This document shows positions 1 to 5,164 of a stretch of DNA of 5,164 bases, in pieces. The position numbers and the translations under genes are program-made. The notes beneath the pieces are model-generated. The model had not been told where the DNA came from. It saw only the letters and a program-made list of their open reading frames with translations, and did not search any database. Every line of letters begins with the position of its first letter. Position 1 is the stretch's first letter. The DNA is from an uncultured bacterium (GTDB taxonomy: Bacteria > Edwardsbacteria > AC1 > EtOH8), in the NCBI GenBank assembly GCA_937958665.1, contig CALGNM010000329.1:1-5164 (forward strand), read 5' to 3'.

Positions 1-50
1 CTCACCAGCGCGTTGACACCTTCTGTTGTGTTTGTTGTGTTTTTTTTTTT
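1..50. other. Artefactual G/T-rich and poly-T tail outside the adapter
   Basis: The first 50 bases lie outside the 5' end of the P5 adapter, so they should not be contiguous with the genomic insert. Bases 21-50 are almost only T and G and end in a run of eleven T. The T run directly precedes the P5 match, which recalls the oligo-T spacer of flow-cell P5 primers as I remember them. A low-quality read tail is the other explanation. Bases 1-20 are of higher complexity, but I recognise no gene in them. Nothing here should be annotated as biology. Confidence 0.75.
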
Positions 51-108
51 CATGATCCCGCGACCACCTAGATCTACACTCGTTCCCTACACGACGCTCT
101 TCCGATCT
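51..108 (+). other. Illumina P5/Read-1 adapter (vector contamination)
   Basis: All 58 bases align without gaps to the Illumina P5 plus Read-1 primer sequence, ending in the characteristic GCTCTTCCGATCT. I count five mismatches, at 51, 57, 59, 69 and 82, which fits a poor-quality sequence end. The adapter is synthetic. It supplies an artificial TAG stop (74-76, read on the minus strand) and ten wholly foreign codons to the gene that runs off the insert at 109. Confidence 0.97.
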
Positions 109-1780
109 GGATCTTGATGCCGTCCACCTTGTCGTAGAAATAGCCCTGGCCGCCGCTGAAGCTCAAGGTGTTGGCATTGAAGACCGAATCCGGATCGGCA
201 TAGACTGTCCCCACGTATTCCCGCTTGCTGGGATCGGCCAGATCGGTTATTGTGCGGGCCCGGTAGGCGATATAGCCCTGGAAGTCATATTCATTGTACA
301 ACGACCGCTCGCTGTACTTGACGTTGACTGTATCGTTGCCTCCGGCCGGATTGGCACCGCCTCGGGCTATCTTGACAGAGGTCGAATCGTTGATTCTGAT
401 CTCAAAGGAGTCCACCAGCGTTTTATTGGCCGGCGGCAGCCACTCCCAGCTGCCCCGGAAGTAGGTGAACCATTTCTTGACGGTATCCAGTTTCTCCCAG
501 TAGGGATCCGGGGTGGTCTCGGCCCGGCGATCCCAGCTGATGGTCACCTGCTTGTCGCCCGGGGTGATGGTCAGTTGCGGCGCGGCCGGAGGGGTGGCCA
601 ATTCGAAGTTGTTGTCGTAGATGGTCTGGGCGATATCCGAGGCCAGCTTCAGCTTGACGGTGTCCAGGGCCCCGATCACCCCGATGCAGGTGGTGGCCAC
701 CGAGTCGTTATACAGGGTGAACGGCCCGCTGGACATCAGGAACCTCTTGTCCCCGGCCTCATCGGCTCCCCACTCGTCGTAGGCGTCCGGGATCAGGTCC
801 CAGTAGTTGATGCCCATCATCTCCAGGTAGCGCTCCTCGTCGGTCTTGGGATCCTGGTCGATGGTGAAGATCTTGAAGGCGGTCATCCCCAGCGGCTCCC
901 CCGGAGCGATCTTGTGGGGGTACTGGTTGTCCTGCACCCGGACGGTGTCCGGGGTGTTGTTGATCGGGCTCTCGAAGTACCGGAAGCCCACCACCCCCAC
1001 CTTGTCCCAGCCCGCCTCGGGCACGGTCTGGAACTGCATGGCCAGGTTGCGGCTGTAGTCGAAGGTGGTGCGGTCGTTGGCATTGGGGGAGGCCTCGCTG
1101 CCGATGTCGCAGTCGTTGCCCGGCCCGATGTAGACCTTGTTCAGGGTCTTGCCGCTCTTGTTATGGACCTTGAAGTAGAAGAAGACGATGTCGTTGTTGT
1201 CGGCGTAGTTCCAGGCGTAGGAGAACTGCTCGACCACCACCTTCAGCTGCTTGTCGCCGCTGGTGGTGAACTGGGGGTTGGCGTCGCTGTAGCGGGCGTA
1301 GCTGTCCTGGCGGGACTTGATCACCTTCTTGCCGTCCTCGATCACCGGCCAGGCGGCATAGTCCACCGGATCATTGGAACGGTAGACCCTGATCGCGGCA
1401 TCGCTCAGGTAGCTTTCCCAGTTGTCGTTCATATCCACCGGGCCGAACTCATGGGTGCCGCTGTTGGGGTTGTAGCCCACCGCCACCACCTTGTTGCCGT
1501 TGTCGTCCAGGGCCCCCACCCACATTCCGGCCCCGTAGATGTAGCCGTGAGCCGGATTGCGCCAGAAGCCGCCGCTGCCGGTCTGGGGGTTGACGAACGG
1601 CCCGTAGTTGGTGGTATAGATCAGCCAGGCGTTGGCGTTGAGGGTCCTCTGCGACATGCTCTTGGGCGGAGCCACCCAGGCGCCCGGGGCGGTGGCCGCC
1701 AGGGCCGTCCCCGCCAGGATGCATGCGGCCGTCAGCCCTGCCAGGATCAGCCAAGCACCCTTAGGTATGCGTTTGAACAT
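109..1780 (-). CDS. Secreted aromatic-rich protein with FN3-like domain, 3'-truncated
   Basis: This is an exported protein of unknown function; 557 genuine residues are present and the C-terminus is missing. Residues 1-28 form a signal peptide (FKR start, hydrophobic core, probable cleavage after ALA28). Residues 45-395 are an aromatic-rich, probably beta-rich region with family-like segments: YIYGAGMWVGA (80-90), GYNPNSGTHEF (102-112), DIVFFYFKVHN (197-207), NDCDIGSE (222-229), VGFRYFESP (264-272), GMTAFKIF (298-305) and DKRFLMSSGPFTL (344-356). I recall similar segments from large exported proteins of FCB-type candidate phyla. An FN3-like domain begins near 397 (TITPGDKQVTISWDRRAE) and seems to resume at DFQGYIAYRAR (499-509), with about 65 residues inserted. 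The start is supported by AGGAGG seven bases upstream and by the signal peptide. The gene lies 95 bases downstream of the TonB receptor on the same strand, so co-expression is likely. A cell-surface or secreted role, perhaps with a C-terminal sorting domain, is inference. Residues QIGRASCRERV and the stop come from adapter. Confidence 0.9.
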
Positions 1781-1787
1781 TGACTAT

Positions 1788-1793
1788 CCTCCT
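1788..1793 (-). promoter_or_regulatory. Shine-Dalgarno site of the secreted-protein gene
   Basis: On the minus strand this reads AGGAGG, a full match to the anti-Shine-Dalgarno core, with seven bases between it and the ATG at 1780-1778. It fixes the start of the downstream gene and implies efficient translation independent of the receptor gene, which ends 95 bases earlier. Confidence 0.9.
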
Positions 1794-1821
1794 GTGAGTG
1801 TATTTTGTATTTATACCCTTT

Positions 1822-1852
1822 CCGGGCCCTTCCGGCTTGCGGTCCGGCCCGG
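1822..1852 (-). other. GC-rich inverted repeat in the intergenic spacer
   Basis: Arms 1822-1828 (CCGGGCC) and 1846-1852 (GGCCCGG) are perfect 7-base complements separated by 17 bases, about 40 bases upstream of the downstream start codon. On the minus strand the hairpin is followed by AAAGGGTATAAATAC, with no T-run, so it is not a canonical intrinsic terminator. It may be an mRNA-stabilising or attenuating hairpin between two co-transcribed genes, or chance structure in GC-rich DNA. Confidence 0.35.
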
Positions 1853-1875
1853 CTCTGTCTGGGGCGCGGCTGGGC

Positions 1876-4800
1876 CTAGAAGCTGAAGCTGAGAGCCAGC
1901 CTGGTGCGGCGTGGCTCGGCGTAGGCCCGGGTGCCGGGGGTCCGGGTGCCCACGAAGGGGTCGGAAATATAGTCGTTCCAGGCCGCCTTGTAGGTGACAT
2001 ACTTCTCGTTCTGGTCTATCTCCCCGTCGGCGTTCAGGTCCCGCCACCGACTGTAGTAGGGGTTGGGCACCATCACCGGATTGTCGCTGCCGTCATACGT
2101 GTAGTAAACACTGTCGGGGATGGTGGAGGTGGAGAAGTCGCTTAAAGTGATCACCTTGCCGTCGAACAGCGGGTCGCCGGTGGCGGCGTAGACATTGTTG
2201 ACGTTCTTGCGGTTGAACACGTTCAGCATCTCGAAGTCTAGCGACATCCTGACCCCGGCCACCTTGAAGCCCCGGCTGACCAGCAGGTCGGTGTTGTAGG
2301 TCCAGGGCATCCGGCCCTCGTTGACGTCGCCGATCTGGTTGCCCTTGGAGTCCACGATGGTGTAGGGCATGCCGCTGCCGATGTTGTTCAGCAGGCTGAC
2401 CGACAGGTTGGCCAGGGGCTTGAAGCCGCCGATGGCCGGCCCGAACTTGTCGTTGAAGTCGAAGTTGGTGGACACCGAGAAGGTGTGGCGCTGGTCGTAT
2501 TCCAAAAAGGCGTCAGTCTTGGGGAAGGGGTAGGGCATACCGGTGGCCGGGTCGGTGCCCAATCCATAGATGTAGCGGCTGTAGCCCTCCCAGGGATCGG
2601 AGGCGGTGCCCTTGGCCAGCATCAGGGTGTAGGACAGCTTGCCGGAGAAGATGCCGTTGGGGGCCTGCCGCTTGTTGACGGTGGCCTCGAAGCCCCGGAC
2701 GTTGCCGTACTCGGCGTTGACGAAGGATGAGTACTCCAGCCCGGTGGTGCTGTCGGTCATCCGGCGGGTGCCCAGCAGGTCGAAGATGTCCTTGTAGTAG
2801 ACGGTGATGTCCCCGGCCAGGTCGCTGGAGAACTGCTGGTTGAAACCGAACTCGTAGGCGATGGTGCGCTGGGCCCCCAGGTCGGGGTTGCCCATCACGC
2901 TGTTGCCACGGGCGATGTTGGCCTGCAGCGACTCATAGAGGTACTGCAGCTGGGGCTGCTGGAAGAAGTGGCCGTAGCTGATGTGCAGCACGGTCTTGTC
3001 CGACACCGGGTGCGAGATGCCCAAGCGGGGGCTGATCTTATACTTGGTCTCGGCGTCGATGTAGGAGGCGGTGTCGGTCAGGTTGAAGTTGTTGACCTTC
3101 TTCTGGGCCTCGGGCATCAGCATGTCCAGCCGCAGGCCGGCGTTGACGATGAAGCCCTGGAACTCCAGCTTGTCCTGGAGGTAGGCCGCCGCGGTGATGG
3201 GTTTGAAGTCGTAGTAATCCTTGAAGGGCACCGGGTCCCAGGGCAGGGAGTTGCTCTTCAGGAAGACATGGTGTCTCTTGACCTCGACGCCGCCCACCAC
3301 CTGGTTGTAGCGGTCCACCTGGGAGGTGATGTCGAACTTGCCGCCCAAGTACTCGGCTAGGGTCTTCTCCCATAGCCGGGCCAGCCCGAAGGTGTAGAAG
3401 ATGCCAGATACCCCATAGGGGTTGTCGACGTTGGTGGAGTAGGCCTGCCCGGCGTAGGCGTCGTAGATGCTGTCGCCGTTGGCGTCGGCGTCGCTCAGGA
3501 AGGTGTAGTCCTCCCACCAGCTCCGCTCCTTCTCGGCCGCGGTGTCCCGGACCCCGGTCATGTTGCGGGTGGAGAACTTGTTGAAGGTCAGGTTATAGAA
3601 GGTGTTCTTGCTGATCTGGTGCCGCCAGCTGGCGTTAAGCTGGTAGGACTTCTGCAGCGTTGAATAGTAGCTGTCCAGCCAGTACTTGAAGGAGGCGGTG
3701 TAGCTGCCCCGCTGGTCGCGGTTGGCAAAGCCGCCCAGAGTCACCTTGGCTTGGAGGGCCGGGATCTTGTAGGTCAGCTTGCCCTGGAGACGGTAGCTGT
3801 TGTAGTCGCCGTGCGGCAGGTAGACCTTATCGTAGTCGTCGGACCACCCCCGGTGGTAGCCCACCGCTATCCGACGGGCCTTCTCGGCCTCCCAGGCCGC
3901 GGCCGAGGAGTCGGCCCAGTCGCCCTTCCAGCCGATCAGCCCGACGCTGTCGGTAGGATCCCATTCAGCCATGCTGTACTGCAGGGTATCGGCCCACAGG
4001 TAGTCCTTGCTGGGGTCGTGCTGCCAGTTGGTCTCCGGCATGAAGGCCGGGCGGATGTCGTCGGTGTTGGTGACCTCGCCCGAGAAGAAGTAGCCCAGGT
4101 TCTTTACATAGGGCACCGGGCCGCCCAGGCTCAGCTCGCCCTTGTTGTAGTTGCGGCTCTTGTCCAGCATGTACATGTCGGTGGTGTAGCGGCCGTAGAG
4201 GTTGAACTTCTCGCCGCCCTCCTTGGTGACCACGTTGACCACCCCGGACATGGCCTCGCCGTACTCGGCGTTGAAGCCGCCGGTGATCACCATCACCTCC
4301 TCGATGGCGGCGGTGTTGATCTGGGCCCCCATGGCCCCGCTCAGAGCGTCGGTCACCGAGACCCCGTCCACGAAGAAGGCCATCTCGTCAGCGCGGCCGC
4401 CCCGCACGTTCATCTGGCCGCCCGAGTTGACCACCCCGGCGGTGTTGCCGATGACGTTGGTGGCGCTGGCGTTGGGCATGGCCATGATCTCCTTGGTGGA
4501 GACCACCCGGGAGGTGGAGGTGGCGTCGGGGATCACCATCTGCCTGGTGGCCTCCACCACGATCCCCTTGATCTCCAGTACGGTGGGCCGCAGCTTGAAG
4601 TTGGTGGTGGTGGTCAGGTCCATGATCGACTTGACCCCGGTGACGGTCACCGGGTCATAGCCCATCATCCTGGCCTGCAGGGAGTAGGTGCCCACCGGCA
4701 CGTTGATGATCATGTAGCGCCCGTCGATGTCGGTGTTGGCGCCAATGGAGGTGCCCAGGATCTGGACCGCCGCCCCGGGCAGGGGCTCCTTGGTTTCGGC

Positions 4801-4905
4801 GTCAATCACAGTGCCCACGAACTTTCCGGTGGTGGCGGCAAATACCAGGCTGCCGGCCGTCACCAGACAGATCGCAGCTGCGACAATGATTTTGAGAGTC
4901 TTCAT
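1876..4905 (-). CDS. TonB-dependent outer-membrane receptor with carboxypeptidase-regulatory-like domain
   Basis: This complete 1009-residue protein should import or sense a ligand across the outer membrane, energised by TonB/ExbBD. Residues 1-23 are a signal peptide (MKTLK start, cleavage after VFA). Residues 27-108 form a CarboxypepD_reg-like beta-sandwich (GTVIDAETKEPLPGAAV, then DIDGRYMIINVPVGTYSL). EIKGIVVEATRQ (111-122) resembles the stretch preceding plug domains and may include a TonB box. The plug spans about 123-229, with MNVRGGRADEMAFFVDGVSV (165-184) and FNAEYGEAMSGVVNVVTKEG (211-230). The rest is beta-barrel, with typical late segments such as YGHFFQQPQLQYLYE (644-658), MGNPDLGAQRT (671-681), YDQRHTFSV (803-811) and LNVFNRKNV (894-902). 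The protein ends LALSFSF, a terminal-Phe beta-signal for BAM insertion. Two calcium-loop-like motifs lie at 472-482 and 956-967. The length suits this receptor class. The start is supported by GGAGG eleven bases upstream and by the signal peptide. The substrate cannot be inferred; the SusC label is not justified because no SusD partner is present. Confidence 0.95.
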   Translation of the reverse strand: MKTLKIIVAAAICLVTAGSLVFAATTGKFVGTVIDAETKEPLPGAAVQILGTSIGANTDIDGRYMIINVPVGTYSLQARMMGYDPVTVTGVKSIMDLTTTTNFKLRPTVLEIKGIVVEATRQMVIPDATSTSRVVSTKEIMAMPNASATNVIGNTAGVVNSGGQMNVRGGRADEMAFFVDGVSVTDALSGAMGAQINTAAIEEVMVITGGFNAEYGEAMSGVVNVVTKEGGEKFNLYGRYTTDMYMLDKSRNYNKGELSLGGPVPYVKNLGYFFSGEVTNTDDIRPAFMPETNWQHDPSKDYLWADTLQYSMAEWDPTDSVGLIGWKGDWADSSAAAWEAEKARRIAVGYHRGWSDDYDKVYLPHGDYNSYRLQGKLTYKIPALQAKVTLGGFANRDQRGSYTASFKYWLDSYYSTLQKSYQLNASWRHQISKNTFYNLTFNKFSTRNMTGVRDTAAEKERSWWEDYTFLSDADANGDSIYDAYAGQAYSTNVDNPYGVSGIFYTFGLARLWEKTLAEYLGGKFDITSQVDRYNQVVGGVEVKRHHVFLKSNSLPWDPVPFKDYYDFKPITAAAYLQDKLEFQGFIVNAGLRLDMLMPEAQKKVNNFNLTDTASYIDAETKYKISPRLGISHPVSDKTVLHISYGHFFQQPQLQYLYESLQANIARGNSVMGNPDLGAQRTIAYEFGFNQQFSSDLAGDITVYYKDIFDLLGTRRMTDSTTGLEYSSFVNAEYGNVRGFEATVNKRQAPNGIFSGKLSYTLMLAKGTASDPWEGYSRYIYGLGTDPATGMPYPFPKTDAFLEYDQRHTFSVSTNFDFNDKFGPAIGGFKPLANLSVSLLNNIGSGMPYTIVDSKGNQIGDVNEGRMPWTYNTDLLVSRGFKVAGVRMSLDFEMLNVFNRKNVNNVYAATGDPLFDGKVITLSDFSTSTIPDSVYYTYDGSDNPVMVPNPYYSRWRDLNADGEIDQNEKYVTYKAAWNDYISDPFVGTRTPGTRAYAEPRRTRLALSFSF
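2005..2040 (-). other. EF-hand-like calcium loop codons in the receptor
   Basis: These codons encode DLNADGEIDQNE (residues 956-967). The pattern fits the canonical 12-residue EF-hand loop: Asp/Asn at positions 1, 3 and 5, Gly at 6, Ile at 8, Asp at 9 and Glu at 12. It lies about 43 residues before the C-terminus, between predicted late barrel strands, so it is probably in an extracellular loop. Calcium binding is inferred from the motif alone. Confidence 0.6.
3460..3492 (-). other. Second Asp/Asn-rich calcium-loop-like motif in the receptor
   Basis: These codons encode DADANGDSIYD (residues 472-482), which resembles thrombospondin type 3 or dockerin-like loops of the DxDxNGD..D kind. It follows WWEDYTFLS and lies in the barrel region, where a large extracellular loop is plausible. 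It is shifted by one residue from the classical EF-hand pattern, so it is weaker than the motif at 2005-2040. Confidence 0.45.
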
Positions 4906-4916
4906 ACTTGTGCTTT

Positions 4917-4921
4917 CCTCC
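4917..4921 (-). promoter_or_regulatory. Shine-Dalgarno site of the receptor gene
   Basis: On the minus strand this reads GGAGG (extending to GGAGGAAA), eleven bases before the ATG at 4905-4903, a slightly long spacing. It supports the chosen start; the next in-frame Met is residue 65, beyond the signal peptide. Its first base is also the last base of an inverted-repeat arm (4921-4928). Confidence 0.85.
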
Positions 4922-4945
4922 AGAAAAATATTGTTGCTTTTTCTG
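4921..4945 (-). other. Inverted repeat abutting the receptor Shine-Dalgarno
   Basis: The arms CAGAAAAA (4938-4945 read on the minus strand) and TTTTTCTG (4921-4928 read likewise) are perfect 8-base complements around a 9-base loop. The downstream arm shares its final G with the GGAGG at 4917-4921. In mRNA this would be an A/U-rich hairpin ending at the ribosome binding site. It could be a weak translational control element or a palindromic protein-binding site; either role is inferred. Confidence 0.4.
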
Positions 4946-5074
4946 ATTTACCCGGATGCTTTGGCGGTTTAACGGAATTTACTTCCGGTCCTTCACCTCC
5001 TTGTCATATTTTTCTTTATTGTTATCTTTAATTTGTTTGCCGAGACATCGGATCATAATATATATACAAGTTAC

Positions 5075-5101
5075 CGTTTGGAGACCTCGGGGCCCCAAAC
5101 G
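5075..5101. other. Imperfect palindrome upstream of the receptor gene
   Basis: CGTTTGG (5075-5081) and CCAAACG (5095-5101) are perfect 7-base complements, and the interior (GAGACCTCGGGGC) can extend the stem with a G-U pair, a G-C pair and, after a mismatch, two more pairs. No T-run follows on either strand, so it is not a classical terminator. It sits just upstream of the AT-rich tract, where an operator or the hairpin of an upstream gene would be expected. Confidence 0.4.
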
Positions 5102-5117
5102 CTATTTGACTATGCTA

Positions 5118-5164
5118 AGATCGGAAGAGCGTCGTGTAGGGAAAGAGTGTAGATCTCGGTGGTC
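5118..5164 (-). other. Illumina P5/Read-1 adapter, reverse complement
   Basis: All 47 bases match exactly the reverse complement of the inner part of the Illumina P5/Read-1 adapter, starting AGATCGGAAGAGCGTCGTG and passing through GTGTAGATCTCGGTGGTC. This is synthetic sequence marking the end of the genuine insert. It is the same adapter type as at 51-108 in inverted orientation, not the P7/index adapter. Confidence 0.98.

Larger units (their letters stand above)
4906..5117 (-). promoter_or_regulatory. AT-rich leader/promoter region of the receptor operon
   Basis: This 212-base stretch ahead of the receptor gene has no convincing gene. It is visibly richer in A and T than the coding DNA. In transcription order it holds an imperfect hairpin (5101-5075), a TATATATATTATGAT tract (about 5067-5053) that could contain a -10 element, an orphan AAGGAGGTGA (5002-4993), a small inverted repeat (CGGAA/TTCCG, 4987-4973), and an inverted repeat next to the gene's own Shine-Dalgarno (4945-4921). 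No good -35/-10 pair at 16-18 base spacing was found, so no promoter is assigned precisely. The insert ends at 5117, so upstream control elements may be missing. Confidence 0.5.

Noticed and set aside
1697-1780. Lipoprotein signal in the secreted protein (Cys20 after LTAA)
   Set aside because: The residue at -3 is Thr rather than Leu-like, and a standard cleavage site (ALA28) follows, so an ordinary signal peptide fits better.
575-1783. Long plus-strand open frame (about 402 codons) antisense to the secreted-protein gene
   Set aside because: Same Val/Gly/His-rich shadow composition, no recognisable domain, and fully opposite a gene with a signal peptide and ribosome site.
1822-1852. Intrinsic terminator between the two genes
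   Set aside because: The hairpin lacks a following T-run on the minus strand and has a 17-base loop, so termination is not supported.
3038-3517. Minus-strand out-of-frame reading frame inside the receptor gene
   Set aside because: Its Arg/Gly/Leu/Pro/Gln-rich translation is a frame-shifted shadow of the receptor; no domain or independent ribosome site seen.
1876-4905. SusC-type receptor of a polysaccharide utilisation locus
   Set aside because: The N-terminal domain is shared with SusC, but the following gene is not SusD-like and no carbohydrate-active enzyme is in view.
3751-5031. Long plus-strand open frame (about 426 codons) antisense to the receptor's N-terminal half
   Set aside because: Its translation is low-complexity Val/Gly/His/Asp-rich, typical of the complement of GC-rich coding DNA, and it overlaps a clearly real gene.
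4980-5055. Small gene of 25 codons in the leader starting ATG ATC CGA (from 5055) and ending TAA
   Set aside because: There is no ribosome site upstream of its ATG, its composition is Lys-rich as expected from A-rich DNA, and no recognisable peptide emerges.
4906-5117. Riboswitch (cobalamin or c-di-GMP-I type) ahead of a TonB receptor
   Set aside because: Only short resemblances were seen on the minus strand (GGCAAAC near 5041-5035; CCGCCAAAGCATCCGGGTAA at 4967-4948). Their spacing does not fit the c-di-GMP-I fold and no B12-box was found. A covariance-model search of this stretch would decide; a significant hit would overturn this.
62-5164. 47-base terminal inverted repeats flanking a two-gene cargo, like a transposon
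   Set aside because: Both repeats are Illumina P5/Read-1 adapter sequence; there is no transposase and no target-site duplication can be judged.

Overview
This is a 5.2 kb fragment of Gram-negative bacterial DNA, most likely metagenomic. It holds two genes on the minus strand and is bracketed by Illumina adapter sequence that must be removed before interpretation. Bases 51-108 match the P5/Read-1 adapter (53 of 58 bases by my alignment). Bases 5118-5164 are an exact reverse complement of the inner 47 bases of the same adapter. Genuine insert is therefore about 109-5117. Bases 1-50 lie outside the P5 end and are a G/T-rich, then poly-T, artefact-like tail.

Layout, read in the direction of transcription (right to left). 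The region 5117-4906 is an AT-rich leader with several small inverted repeats and an orphan Shine-Dalgarno-like sequence. From 4905 to 1876 lies a complete 1009-residue TonB-dependent outer-membrane receptor: signal peptide, carboxypeptidase-regulatory-like domain, plug, and beta-barrel ending in an aromatic residue. A 95-base spacer (1875-1781) carries a short GC-rich inverted repeat and a perfect AGGAGG. From 1780 to 109 lies a 3'-truncated gene for a secreted, aromatic-rich protein with an interrupted fibronectin type III-like domain. Its apparent last 11 residues (QIGRASCRERV) and its stop codon come from adapter, so the true C-terminus is off the fragment.

The two genes look like one transcription unit encoding a surface pair: an outer-membrane transporter or receptor, and an exported beta-rich protein that may be surface-displayed or secreted. 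No substrate can be read from the sequence. From family knowledge, receptors with this N-terminal domain followed by large exported FN3 proteins are typical of the FCB superphylum and related uncultured candidate phyla. The strong Shine-Dalgarno sequences on both genes argue mildly against typical Bacteroidota, which rarely use them. The taxonomic placement is inference.

I see no RNA genes, CRISPR, insertion sequences or intrinsic terminators. The flanking inverted repeats are synthetic, not transposon ends. I did not find a clear novel system. The most interesting biology is the receptor/secreted-protein pair, two calcium-loop-like motifs in the receptor, the insertion within the FN3-like domain, and the structured leader.
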